34,530 nt of DNA from an uncultured Flavobacteriales bacterium (GTDB taxonomy: Bacteria > Bacteroidota > Bacteroidia > Flavobacteriales_D > Sanyastnellaceae): assembly GCA_905478325.1 (NCBI GenBank), contig CAJQIB010000036.1, positions 1 to 34,530 of the forward strand. The letters are read 5' to 3'. The position numbers and the translations under genes are program-made. Positions within the stretch are counted from its first letter, which is position 1, and every line of letters starts with the position of its first letter. Shown here one piece after another: positions 1 to 8,598 of this stretch. Below the pieces are notes generated by a model that saw only the letters and a list, made by a program, of their open reading frames with translations, did not search any database and was not told the DNA's origin.

Positions 1-2
1 GA

Positions 3-581
3 AGCAGTTTTGGCGTGCGCTTGTTGCGTCGGTTTCCCTCAGCTTGGAGCATTGAAACCGGGCTGGAAACAGTCCGCTACACCTCTGATTGGTCCTTGAC
101 TTTCCACCCTGGGTTTGACACTCCACAAGAACCACCGGGCACTCCATTATCAGACACCTTGTCTTTAAGAACATCTCGCTATCGGATACCTCTTCTAGTG
201 CGCACACAAGTTCAAATCAACAATCGATCTTTATTGACGGCGGCAGCTGGATTGAGTTTCGACTATCTCTTGAGTGATGCCTTTACCACCGGATCCCAAT
301 CCGAGGGTGCGATCTACAGCGATTACTTGATTGAAGAAAACCGCCAACACCGAGCAACTTTGCCATTGCGCTTCGAACTGGGCTGGGAAATTCTGCCGAG
401 CCAGCGCTTGGGCCCTGCGCAAAAGCGGCCTGGCGTTTATCTCGGCGTCATGTTTTGGAGAGAGTGGAATGCCAACCGCTGGGGAGAGGCCACTTGGACA
501 AGGCAATTGGAAACGGCTAATGTGCGACTCTATATGGGCCAGGCGGCGTTCGCTTTGGAATGTAGGCTGATCCTACCCTAG
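3..581 (+). CDS. Outer-membrane beta-barrel-like protein, 3' part only
   Basis: The frame is open to the left edge of the window, so the true start lies outside; the GTG at 15 is simply the first possible start seen. The roughly 190 visible residues alternate polar and hydrophobic positions with many aromatic residues (for example LGVMFWREW near the end, then YMGQAAFALECRLIL). This is the pattern of transmembrane beta strands, and the chain ends on a strand, as outer-membrane barrels do. The likely role is an outer-membrane barrel of unknown function. Its TAG stop overlaps the stop of the convergent nitroreductase gene in a CTAG at 578-581. No family can be named from this fragment. Confidence 0.55.
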   Translation, partial: SSFGVRLLRRFPSAWSIETGLETVRYTSDWSLTFHPGFDTPQEPPGTPLSDTLSLRTSRYRIPLLVRTQVQINNRSLLTAAAGLSFDYLLSDAFTTGSQSEGAIYSDYLIEENRQHRATLPLRFELGWEILPSQRLGPAQKRPGVYLGVMFWREWNANRWGEATWTRQLETANVRLYMGQAAFALECRLILP

Positions 582-1177
582 CCTTCTGAAGGCGCTTGAT
601 CCACCCATTGGGTCACATACTCCAGAGGCTTCCGATGGCTCACAGGCCATGATTCTTCGGGGTAACCCATGTAGAAGAATCCCAATACCTGCCCGTTGGC
701 TGGCAATCCAGCAAATTCTCTAACCTCGTCCAGATGAATGAATGGCGGAGTCGACCAAAAACCGCCTATACCATGCGCTGTGCACGTCAAGTACATATTT
801 TGCACGGCACATGCGACAGCCAACATTTCATCCTGCTTACCAATACGGCCGGTCGCATCGGGAACCATTCCGATCACCACCATGGCCGAAACACGCTCGC
901 CTCTTCGTTCGAGTTTTTCGAATTTCGATGCTGAAAAGGCATCTCCTGAGGCCACCTTGTACCAATGAGAGAGCTTCGGACCAATGGCCCGCATTCCTTC
1001 ACCCACATATGCCGTAAACCTCCACGGCTGGGTCATGCCATGCGTTGGTGCCCAGGTCGCATTGGTCAGCGCCAATTCCACAATTTCACGATGCACTTTT
1101 CTCCCCGAGAATTTCTCCGGTGACAAGCTTCTCCGGTCGCGAATCAAATCAGTAACCTCCGACAAGTTGTGGCGCAT
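578..1177 (-). CDS. Nitroreductase family protein (FMN-dependent oxidoreductase)
   Basis: About 200 residues, the usual length of small nitroreductases. Near the N-terminus is DLIRDRRS, the Arg-Arg-Ser that contacts the FMN phosphate in this family. It is followed by APTHGMTQPWRF, matching the family's conserved 'W-APS-N-QPW-F' segment, and later by GIGGFWSTPP and GQVLGFFYMGYPEE, the typical second FMN-side motif. Family members reduce nitro groups, quinones or enones with NAD(P)H as cytoplasmic flavoproteins; the substrate cannot be read here. I chose the ATG at 1177 over a TTG at 1213, because the latter lies inside a promoter-like box at 1211-1218. The gene is divergent from the M28 peptidase gene. 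Confidence 0.88.
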   Translation of the reverse strand: MRHNLSEVTDLIRDRRSLSPEKFSGRKVHREIVELALTNATWAPTHGMTQPWRFTAYVGEGMRAIGPKLSHWYKVASGDAFSASKFEKLERRGERVSAMVVIGMVPDATGRIGKQDEMLAVACAVQNMYLTCTAHGIGGFWSTPPFIHLDEVREFAGLPANGQVLGFFYMGYPEESWPVSHRKPLEYVTQWVDQAPSEG

Positions 1178-1210
1178 GGATTGAGTTTGAATGGGTGAAT
1201 ACCAACGCAA

Positions 1211-1218
1211 CAAAGTTA
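1211..1218 (-). promoter_or_regulatory. Possible -7 box for the nitroreductase gene
   Basis: On the minus strand the bases read TAACTTTG, an exact fit to the Bacteroidota -7 pattern TAnnTTTG, 33 bases before the ATG at 1177. The nearest upstream TTTG (1244-1247) is 25 bases away, longer than the usual spacing of about 17-23, so the match is only partial. Confidence 0.3.
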
Positions 1219-1290
1219 AGGACAGCTAGCAGCTCATAGCAGACAAATTCTAGGCTACCATGCGCTCCTTTTTTGTTCTACTTTTCGGTC

Positions 1291-2706
1291 ATGCGAACGA
1301 TGTATCTTCTTTGTGCGGTGGCTTTCATTTCCTCTGCAGCTTTCGGACAATCCACCTCCGAATCCACAGACAGCCTGAACATTCGAAGCCTCTATGATGA
1401 GGTCTTGCTCAACGGGGAGGCTTACGAAAACCTCAGAACACTCACGAAAGACATTGGCCACCGTTTGAGCGGTTCCGAAAGTGCCGGAAAGGCCATGGTG
1501 TGGGGCGCAGAAGTGATGCGGTTGTATGGCGCTGATGACGTCCGCATTATGCCCGTCATGGTGCCGCATTGGACGCGAGGAAACGTGGCCAACGCTACAG
1601 CCCATTGGGGCAATGGCGAAAGCAAGAAGCTGCACGTCACGGCATTGGGAGGTTCAGTTGGGACTCGCTCAAATGCTGAGATCATCGCCAACGTAACGGT
1701 CGTTAAGCGTTTATCGGAATTGAAGGAGTTGCCCGCCCATGAAACGGAGGGACGTATCGTTTTGTTTAACCGGCCCATGGACCCTGTTCAAATCAATACG
1801 GGATCGGCTTATGGCGGCGCCTATGATCAGCGTGGCAACGGAGCAAGCGCTGCATCGGATGTTGGAGCCAGCGGTGCATTGGTGCGTTCGTTGACCCATG
1901 CGTTGGATACACTTCCTCACACGGGAGCAATGCGCTACCAGGACGACATCCCAAAAATCCCCGCTGCGGCTATCTCAACGGTCGATGCCGCTTGGTTGGC
2001 AAAGGCCGTTCAAGCCAATCCCGAATTGGAAATACGTCTAGAAATGGATTGTGAAGCGTTTGAAGATGTGGAACAAGGCAACGTCATCGGGACCTGGTAT
2101 GGGACCGAATTGCCCGATGAGATTATCACCCTTGGAGGACATTTGGATTCTTGGGACATCGGAGAAGGCGCTCATGACGACGGCGCTGGGGTCGTCCACA
2201 CCTTGGAGGTGCTTCGCCTTCTCAAGGCCATCGGGTATGAACCGAGACGCACATTGCGGTTTGTTCTCTTCATCAACGAAGAAAATGGAAACAGAGGAGG
2301 CATTGCCTATGCTGAGAAGGCGCGCCAGGAAATGGAGGAGACAGATCGGGTGCACGTCGCCGCTTTGGAATCCGATGCCGGTGGATTTGTTCCACGTGGC
2401 TTTCGCATCGACGCTTCCGATGATGTTACGGCACTCATGCGATCGTGGACCGATTTATTCGACCCTTACAACATTCATCAATTCAGACGCGGAGGTGCTG
2501 GCGTTGACATCTCTCCCCTCAAAGAATTGACTCCACGACCAACTTTGGTGGGGCTGAGCCCTGATGGCCAACGGTATTTTGATTTCCATCACAGCGCTCA
2601 GGATGTCTTCGAAAACGTACACAAACGCGAATTGGAGCTTGGCGCCGCAACGTTTGCAGCAGCTGTGCTCTTGCTTGATCAGCATTTGCCTTCTCCAACT
2701 CCCTGA
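1291..2706 (+). CDS. Secreted M28 family metallopeptidase, carboxypeptidase Q-like
   Basis: 471 residues from the ATG at 1291, beginning with a clear signal peptide (MRTMYLLCAVAFISSAAFGQ); a TTG at 1273 would lengthen it needlessly. The two-zinc site of M28 peptidases is complete: His284 in GGHLDSWD, Asp296 in GAHDDGAG, the catalytic Glu pair at 330-331 (INEENGNRGG), Asp362 in ESDAGG and His434 in DFHHSAQD. The GGHLDSWD...DDG spacing and the ESDAGG block are those of the plasma glutamate carboxypeptidase (CPQ) branch, which removes N-terminal residues from small peptides. It probably acts in the periplasm or outside the cell in peptide scavenging. It ends nine bases before the stop of the convergent propeller gene, with no terminator between them. 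Confidence 0.92.
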   Translation: MRTMYLLCAVAFISSAAFGQSTSESTDSLNIRSLYDEVLLNGEAYENLRTLTKDIGHRLSGSESAGKAMVWGAEVMRLYGADDVRIMPVMVPHWTRGNVANATAHWGNGESKKLHVTALGGSVGTRSNAEIIANVTVVKRLSELKELPAHETEGRIVLFNRPMDPVQINTGSAYGGAYDQRGNGASAASDVGASGALVRSLTHALDTLPHTGAMRYQDDIPKIPAAAISTVDAAWLAKAVQANPELEIRLEMDCEAFEDVEQGNVIGTWYGTELPDEIITLGGHLDSWDIGEGAHDDGAGVVHTLEVLRLLKAIGYEPRRTLRFVLFINEENGNRGGIAYAEKARQEMEETDRVHVAALESDAGGFVPRGFRIDASDDVTALMRSWTDLFDPYNIHQFRRGGAGVDISPLKELTPRPTLVGLSPDGQRYFDFHHSAQDVFENVHKRELELGAATFAAAVLLLDQHLPSPTP

Positions 2707-2715
2707 AACCTCCCA

Positions 2716-4572
2716 TCAAGGGCAAGGCTGGTTGAAGTCTGTTAAAAGAATGAGCAAGTCTCCAATTGTGATGTTGCCATCACCGTTTAAATCGTTTGGA
2801 CACGGGTCATCAGTTGGCAACAGAACACATAGCAATAACTCAGCATCCCATACGGTCCCAAAACCGCACATCCCGGGGTCGGTGTGGCAGCTAAAATCAC
2901 AGCTGCCGTCATCCTCCATGGCCACGTCATTGTAGTTGCAAGCCTCTTCATACGTACAGCCCAAACAAGGCTCAGGACAGTCCGCAGTGAAAGGATAGAA
3001 AAAGCCGCCGTCTTCGATCACAACGATGTGCTCATCCAAAGCCACATCGTAGAGCGCATTGACAATTCCTGAAGGCCAGGCTACCACTACAGAATCGATT
3101 GCCGTGGCGCTGCCCAATCCAAAGTGCTCCCACGCGCTGTTCTGCCCAAGGTAACTTTCACCTGCGAACCGGACATGGTATTGCATCTCTCCGCCTGCCC
3201 ACACATATATCTTCGCTCCGATTCCATCATAATTGCTCACTGTGCCTTGCGTCGTCACTTTGACCCAATGGTTTTCGTTGGGCGTTCCCTGAAGCATTTG
3301 AGCATATTGACCAACGCGGTTTGAGACCAAGTCGGGAAAACCATCCATATTGAAGTCACCCACAGCCGTGGCAAAGGACAGCACATTGTTGTCGGAGAAA
3401 TCCGAACCCGCACTCGTGAACGCGCCGCCATCATTATAAAAAAGGCGATCGGGATGGTCTGTATAAACCGACATCACTTCCGGATAATTCGTGAACACGC
3501 TGAACCCTGTTGCAACATGCAAATCTTCGTAGCCATTGTTGTCAACGTCCAACCAATTTGCTCCCCAACACACATCATTGACTTGGACACTGTCATTTGG
3601 CGTGAAGTCTAAATCCGGATGCTCAATGGAAAAATCACCTTCATCATTCAAGAGCAGCCAGTTTCCATCTGCAGCAAACGCCGTCAAATAAATATCCTGG
3701 TAGCCATTGTGATCAACATCGGCAACCGAGCCTGACATGCAGTTGATCATGATGTCCAAGCCAAAATCACTTGCACTCTCCTCAAAAGAAGTCAGGGCGT
3801 TCGGAGGCTGCTGTTCGTAGAACTGATTCGCATAGATCGTACGATCTCGAATGATGTGCAAATCAAGTAAATCGTCTTCATTGAAATCCACCCACATGCT
3901 TTGAAAGCTCTGGATTCCAAATTCAGTCACACCTTCCTCTTCAGCCACATCTGAAAAGATGGTATTCCCTAAACTCAAGCTGCCCAAATTTCGATAGAAT
4001 TCATTGAACGGCACATCATCCGTTGCAGACGTATAGTTTGATATGTGCAAATCCAAAAAGCCATCCGTATCGTAATCTCCGAAAGCCGCCCCGTAACTTT
4101 TGGAAGGATATTGATCCAACCCTGATGCACTGGCAATTTCAGTGAAGCCCGCATTTCCATTGTTGAGATAGAAGCGATTCGGAGCCAGTCGATACCCCAC
4201 AAACAAATCCCGATCTCCGTCATTGTCGATGTCTCCCCAAAGCACCATCTTAGCCTCATAAGGGTGACCCGGAAGGTTGAGGTCGACAGGAATAAAACCC
4301 GCTCCCGTGCCTTGATAAAACTTCAAGTCGCCTTCAAAATTGGCAAAGGTCAGGTCGTCGATGTAATCACCCGTGAAATCTACAAAGCTCACACCCGCAC
4401 CCAAATACCCTCCGAAGTGATTCGTTTCCAACGCCAACTGGCTGCTGACATCAACCAACTGTGAAAACGCAAGGCTTGGCAAAAACACCGAAGCCAGCAG
4501 CAATTGTGTCATCAAGGTGCTTTCGGCTCGCGAAAGAATCCCTTTTGTTGCCAAATGGAAGGGAGACTTCAT
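2716..4572 (-). CDS. Secreted FG-GAP/VCBS propeller protein with ASPIC/UnbV domain and EF-hand tail (paralogue 3)
   Basis: 618 residues from the ATG at 4572, whose ATGA overlaps the stop of the preceding paralogue and suggests translational coupling. A later Met at 4512 would give a shorter, more classical signal peptide ending SLAFSQ. Seven Asp-rich loops follow (such as DIDNDGDRDL, DYDTDGFLDL, DVDNNGYEDL), one per blade of a seven-bladed integrin-alpha-like propeller. The first loop (DFTGDYIDD) has lost its Gly and may not bind calcium. Then comes an ASPIC/UnbV domain (DGIGAKIYVWAGGE, HFGLG, WPSGIV), one Cys-rich CTYEEACNY unit, and a tail with the EF-hand loop DLNGDGNITIGD ending in Cys. 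It is a third tandem copy of the same design. The role is unknown; adhesion or surface display is a guess. Confidence 0.88.
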   Translation of the reverse strand: MKSPFHLATKGILSRAESTLMTQLLLASVFLPSLAFSQLVDVSSQLALETNHFGGYLGAGVSFVDFTGDYIDDLTFANFEGDLKFYQGTGAGFIPVDLNLPGHPYEAKMVLWGDIDNDGDRDLFVGYRLAPNRFYLNNGNAGFTEIASASGLDQYPSKSYGAAFGDYDTDGFLDLHISNYTSATDDVPFNEFYRNLGSLSLGNTIFSDVAEEEGVTEFGIQSFQSMWVDFNEDDLLDLHIIRDRTIYANQFYEQQPPNALTSFEESASDFGLDIMINCMSGSVADVDHNGYQDIYLTAFAADGNWLLLNDEGDFSIEHPDLDFTPNDSVQVNDVCWGANWLDVDNNGYEDLHVATGFSVFTNYPEVMSVYTDHPDRLFYNDGGAFTSAGSDFSDNNVLSFATAVGDFNMDGFPDLVSNRVGQYAQMLQGTPNENHWVKVTTQGTVSNYDGIGAKIYVWAGGEMQYHVRFAGESYLGQNSAWEHFGLGSATAIDSVVVAWPSGIVNALYDVALDEHIVVIEDGGFFYPFTADCPEPCLGCTYEEACNYNDVAMEDDGSCDFSCHTDPGMCGFGTVWDAELLLCVLLPTDDPCPNDLNGDGNITIGDLLILLTDFNQPCP

Positions 4573-6347
4573 TCTGGACATTGGATGTCGAATTGAGCTA
4601 AAAACCACAACAAATCTGCCGTATTTACGACGCCGTCATCATTGATATCCGATGGGCAATCACTTACCGGTCCCGCTATACATTGGCCAATCAACGGGTC
4701 CCACACGGTTCCCTCACCACAGCTTATGCTACCGTCAAAACAACTGAAGTCACAGGTCCCATCGTCCGCGGCGGCCTCATCGTTGAAGTTACACGCTTCA
4801 ACATAGGTGCAACCAAAGCAGCCAGCATCCAAACTAGGACAAGGACTCGGTTCGATGGAAGCTCCTTCAATGAGAACCAAACTCTGCAAGGACAGGACAT
4901 CATAATATTGATCGACAATACCGGAAGGCCAATGCACGGTCAGTGAATCCAGCGTATTCTCTGTCCCTAGACCAAAGGTCTCCCACCGGCTATTCTGCCC
5001 CATGTAATTTTCACCGCAAAAGGTCATACGATAGGTCACTTCTCCATTTAAGTATGCTCGGATTTTTGCTCCTATGCCATCCCGATTGCTCTCCACTCCG
5101 ACCAAAGACACCTTGAGCCATTTATTCTGATTGGGAATCCCTTCTAAAACTTGAGCGTACTCGCCAAATCTGTGCGAGACCAAATCAGGAAAACCATCCC
5201 CATTGTAATCGCCAACGGCTGTTGCAAACGACAACTGATTCGTTTGAAAGATCGCTGCCGTATCCTGAGAAAAGACGCCCTCTGAATTCCAATAAAAAGC
5301 ATTGGGAACGTCTGGGTATTGAGCGAACACTTGAGGGTACTGTGAGTAAACACTAAACCCCGTCGCCACATGCAAGTCATCCCACCCGTCATTGTCCGCA
5401 TCAAACCAATTGGCCGCCCAGGAGGTCAAATGTAAATCTGTACTGTCCCCCTCTTCCACGACATGCGGTGTAAAGGAGCCCCCTGTATTGTTCAGCAGAA
5501 AATTGCCTTCGAATAGACCTGCCGTCAGGTACAAATCCAAATCATTGTCGCGGTCATAATCCGCTACCGAAGTTGACATGCAATTGATGGCATAATCCAA
5601 TCCCCTTTCATTTGCCACTTCCGTAAATACGCCATCAACCTGCTCGTAGAACCTATTCTCAAAACAGAGGCGGTCTTGAATTAAGTGCAGGTCAAGATTG
5701 CCATCCTCATTGAAGTCGACCCAATGTCCCTGAAAACTGTTATCCACGACCTCTCCCATCGGAGTGTCCAACGTGACATCTTCAAACAGCCCCTCTCCCA
5801 AATTATGGTAGAGTTCATTGTGAGGATAATCCTGGCCGAGTACGTAATTCGCTACGAACAAATCCAGCAAACCATCCTTGTCGTAGTCACCAAAACTAGC
5901 GCCATAGCTCCGTTGATTTGTCTGTGCGATGCCACATACATCACTGATGTCAACGAGCGTCATTTCGCCGTCATTTCGATACAACCGGTTGGGAGCCAGC
6001 CTGTACGTTACAAATAAGTCTTGATCACCGTCGTTGTCTATGTCCGCCCATAAAATGCCTTTCGCCTCATTCAAATAGGCCGGCATGTTCAAGACCAACT
6101 CAGTAAAGCCCGTTCCGTTTCCTTCAAAGAATTTTAAGACCCCGCCATAATGAGCAAAACTCAAATCATCCAGGCCGTCTCCATTGAAATCCGCCATGCT
6201 CATTCCAGCTCCCCAATTCCCTCCTGTGTGGTCCGTGAAAAGATCCATTTGATTGCTGACATCGTTGAATTGACTCCAACCTGATATGGGCAAAATGAGG
6301 GATACACCAAGCACGAACCCCATCAAGAATGACGGAAAACGTTTCAT
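4569..6347 (-). CDS. Secreted FG-GAP/VCBS propeller protein with ASPIC/UnbV domain and EF-hand tail (paralogue 2)
   Basis: 592 residues from the ATG at 6347, chosen because it gives a normal signal peptide (MKRFPSFLMGFVLGVSLILP, then ISGWSQ); a Met at 6404 would add 19 residues before it. Seven calcium-type loops (DFNGDGLDDL, DIDNDGDQDL, DYDKDGLLDL, DFNEDGNLDL, DYDRDNDLDL, DADNDGWDDL, DYNGDGFPDL) indicate a complete seven-bladed propeller. The ASPIC/UnbV domain has CGENYMGQNSRWE and WPSGIVDQYY. A CTYVEACNFN unit and the EF-hand tail (DINDDGVVNTAD, final Cys two residues from the end) close the chain. The gene sits between two paralogues in the same direction, 171 bases after one and overlapping the next by 4 bases, so the three probably form one transcript. 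Confidence 0.9.
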   Translation of the reverse strand: MKRFPSFLMGFVLGVSLILPISGWSQFNDVSNQMDLFTDHTGGNWGAGMSMADFNGDGLDDLSFAHYGGVLKFFEGNGTGFTELVLNMPAYLNEAKGILWADIDNDGDQDLFVTYRLAPNRLYRNDGEMTLVDISDVCGIAQTNQRSYGASFGDYDKDGLLDLFVANYVLGQDYPHNELYHNLGEGLFEDVTLDTPMGEVVDNSFQGHWVDFNEDGNLDLHLIQDRLCFENRFYEQVDGVFTEVANERGLDYAINCMSTSVADYDRDNDLDLYLTAGLFEGNFLLNNTGGSFTPHVVEEGDSTDLHLTSWAANWFDADNDGWDDLHVATGFSVYSQYPQVFAQYPDVPNAFYWNSEGVFSQDTAAIFQTNQLSFATAVGDYNGDGFPDLVSHRFGEYAQVLEGIPNQNKWLKVSLVGVESNRDGIGAKIRAYLNGEVTYRMTFCGENYMGQNSRWETFGLGTENTLDSLTVHWPSGIVDQYYDVLSLQSLVLIEGASIEPSPCPSLDAGCFGCTYVEACNFNDEAAADDGTCDFSCFDGSISCGEGTVWDPLIGQCIAGPVSDCPSDINDDGVVNTADLLWFLAQFDIQCPE

Positions 6348-6518
6348 CCAATAAAAGATGAAGTTCTCTGAAGAAGGAGCAAAGACTTGTAACATACACC
6401 GCAAATAAAACGAATGAGGCCACCCCTGTCGAGGTAATTAAAAATAGCCTATTCCATTGATACTTCCTAACTTATAAAAACAAACAGCCAGCTAACAACA
6501 CGAAATCCCGCGTGAAAT

Positions 6519-8321
6519 TCAATTGGGACACCATGTCGCAAAAGACAAAAGCAGCAGCAATAAATCTTCAATGTTGACGACGCCGTCCCCATCCACGTCT
6601 GACGGACAATTCTCAACGCATTGCTGCAGAGTAGCATTCCAAACAGTGCCGTTTGCACACACATTCTCATCGAACCAACAGGAAAACTCACAAGAGCCGT
6701 CATCGTCTTGAGCGTCCGCGTCATAGTTGCACGCAACTGGATACGTGCACCCCAAGCAACTGCCTTGGCATTGGCTCGCTGTTTCCCCTTCTGTAATGAC
6801 CAGGCTTTGATTCGCCATGACATTGTAGTAAACGTCCACGATCCCTGAGGACCATTCTACCTGCATCGAATCAATCGAAGTCTCAACGCCTAAACCAAAG
6901 TGCTCCCAACGGCTATTCTGACCGAGGTAATTTTCTCCGCAGTACGTCTCCCTGTAGAACGGAACACCCTCGATCCAAAGCTCAATTTTGGTGCCTACAC
7001 CGTCACGATTGCTACTGGTGCCTACGGGTCGAATTTTGATCCAGCCATTGTCATTGGGTATGCCACTCCACACTTGAGCTGTCCCCCCAATGCTATGGGA
7101 AACCAAGTCTGGAAACCCATCTTGATTCAAGTCCCCTGTAGCGGTAGAAAAACCAAGAGACGAAGCCACATCAAACGTACCATCCTCTTCGGTCAATTCA
7201 CCCATTTCATTCATGAACAGCGCATCGTACATATTTGGATACTGAAATAGAACGCTGGGGTAGTCCGTGAAGGCCGCAATACCTGTCGTGACATGCAAAT
7301 CCTCCCAGCCATTGCAATCAACATCCATCCAACTTGCAGCCCAACACGTTTCATTCATGACAACGTCCGGGTTGTCATTCAGGGAGTATGCACCCTCACC
7401 ATTGTTTTCAAAAAAAACATTTCCTTCAATTCCACCGCTTAAAAAAAGGTCCAAATCTCCGTCACGATCAAAATCACAGGGACTCGTTGACATGCAATTG
7501 ATCCCGACATCCAAACCGATCTCACTCGCTATTTCTTGAAACACCCCTTCCCCATTGAGGGCGCCGTTTTTATAAAACAAATTCGAATAAATCTCGCGGT
7601 CCCGAATGACGTGCAAGTCCAATGTCCCATCGCGGTCATGGTCCATCCATTGTCCTTGGAAACATTGAAGCATACTTCCCCCCAAACCCATCTGCGCTGT
7701 AACATCTTCAAATAAGCCTCCACCCAAGTTTCGATAAAGTTCGTTTCCAGGCAGGTCTGACGAGTACGAATAATTGGCTATGAACACATCAAGTAAACCG
7801 TCATTATCGTAATCTCCATAACACGCACCAAAACTCCTACGGTTGTCTTGGGCTATGCCACACGACGCACTCACATCAAGCATTGTAAGGTCACCCTGAT
7901 TGATATAGATCTTATTCGGGGCCAACCGGCAGGTCACTAACAAGTCTTGATCTCCGTCGTTGTCAATATCAGCCCACAAAATCGCCTTGGACTCTACTGC
8001 AGGAAACTCTAGTTGAAGCTCTATTTCTTCAAAGCCGATACCTGTGCCTTCATAAAATCGAAGTAAACCATTGTGATGGCCAAAACTCAGGTCGTCTTTT
8101 CCGTCCCCATTGAAGTCAGCAAAGCTCAATCCAGTACCCAAGTATCCTCCTGTGTGATCTGTTTGAATCATCAAGGCATCCGATACTTCTACAAACTGTG
8201 TCAAACCAAAAAAAGGCAGCATCACAGCAACGCAAAACAAGCATGGCTTAAGAAGCCAAGAAGTTCCGCCGTTCCCATTCAAAAGAACATGAAAGCGTTC
8301 AGTAAAAACGAAATGCAGCAT
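6519..8321 (-). CDS. Secreted FG-GAP/VCBS propeller protein with ASPIC/UnbV domain and EF-hand tail (paralogue 1)
   Basis: 600 residues, first gene of the tandem set. The N-terminus has a hydrophobic stretch (LLKPCLFCVAVMLPFFGLTQ) preceded by a long polar leader, so the real start may lie downstream of the ATG at 8321. Seven Asp-rich blade loops (DFNGDGKDDL, DIDNDGDQDL, DYDNDGLLDV, DHDRDGTLDL, DFDRDGDLDL, DVDCNGWEDL, DLNQDGFPDL) are followed by an ASPIC/UnbV domain with CGENYLGQNSRWE and WSSGIVDVYY. Next are a CTYPVACNYD unit and a tail with loop DVDGDGVVNIED and a Cys two residues from the end. As in its paralogues, blade 5 carries an INCMS motif. Proteins with this domain pair include CRTAC-type secreted proteins; no enzymatic residues are evident. 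Confidence 0.89.
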   Translation of the reverse strand: MLHFVFTERFHVLLNGNGGTSWLLKPCLFCVAVMLPFFGLTQFVEVSDALMIQTDHTGGYLGTGLSFADFNGDGKDDLSFGHHNGLLRFYEGTGIGFEEIELQLEFPAVESKAILWADIDNDGDQDLLVTCRLAPNKIYINQGDLTMLDVSASCGIAQDNRRSFGACYGDYDNDGLLDVFIANYSYSSDLPGNELYRNLGGGLFEDVTAQMGLGGSMLQCFQGQWMDHDRDGTLDLHVIRDREIYSNLFYKNGALNGEGVFQEIASEIGLDVGINCMSTSPCDFDRDGDLDLFLSGGIEGNVFFENNGEGAYSLNDNPDVVMNETCWAASWMDVDCNGWEDLHVTTGIAAFTDYPSVLFQYPNMYDALFMNEMGELTEEDGTFDVASSLGFSTATGDLNQDGFPDLVSHSIGGTAQVWSGIPNDNGWIKIRPVGTSSNRDGVGTKIELWIEGVPFYRETYCGENYLGQNSRWEHFGLGVETSIDSMQVEWSSGIVDVYYNVMANQSLVITEGETASQCQGSCLGCTYPVACNYDADAQDDDGSCEFSCWFDENVCANGTVWNATLQQCVENCPSDVDGDGVVNIEDLLLLLLSFATWCPN

Positions 8322-8539
8322 GACGCACAGATAGTCCGTGTCAGCTTCAATTCAGAGGTTACTGAAAAATAAAGCTTTTAACCGATACAACCTAACGCTT
8401 GACCTTAACCGCTTGGTTAAAACATCCATTCCTCTCCCGCTACTCTCCAAACCAACTCAAATTAAATCAATCAATTCTGAACATCGCGGTGCAAACATGA
8501 ACCATAAACACCCCTCACTTCGTCCGAATTATTGCACAC

Positions 8540-8572
8540 AAAAAAGGGGCCTAGCAAACGCTAGGCCCCTTT
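8540..8572 (-). terminator. Strong intrinsic terminator of the 1557-residue protein gene
   Basis: A perfect 13-bp stem (8543-8555 with 8560-8572) with a 4-base loop. On the minus strand it ends in six T (complement of the A run at 8540-8545). It lies 26 bases past the stop codon of the gene at 8599 and separates that gene from the propeller cluster. Confidence 0.9.
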
Positions 8573-8598
8573 CCATAATGATCGTATTGATCAGAAGC

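Noticed and set aside
2716-8321. Propeller proteins as enzymes or part of an integrin-like receptor
   Set aside because: Only structural blade loops and the ASPIC/UnbV domain are visible; there are no catalytic residues or membrane segment other than the signal peptide.
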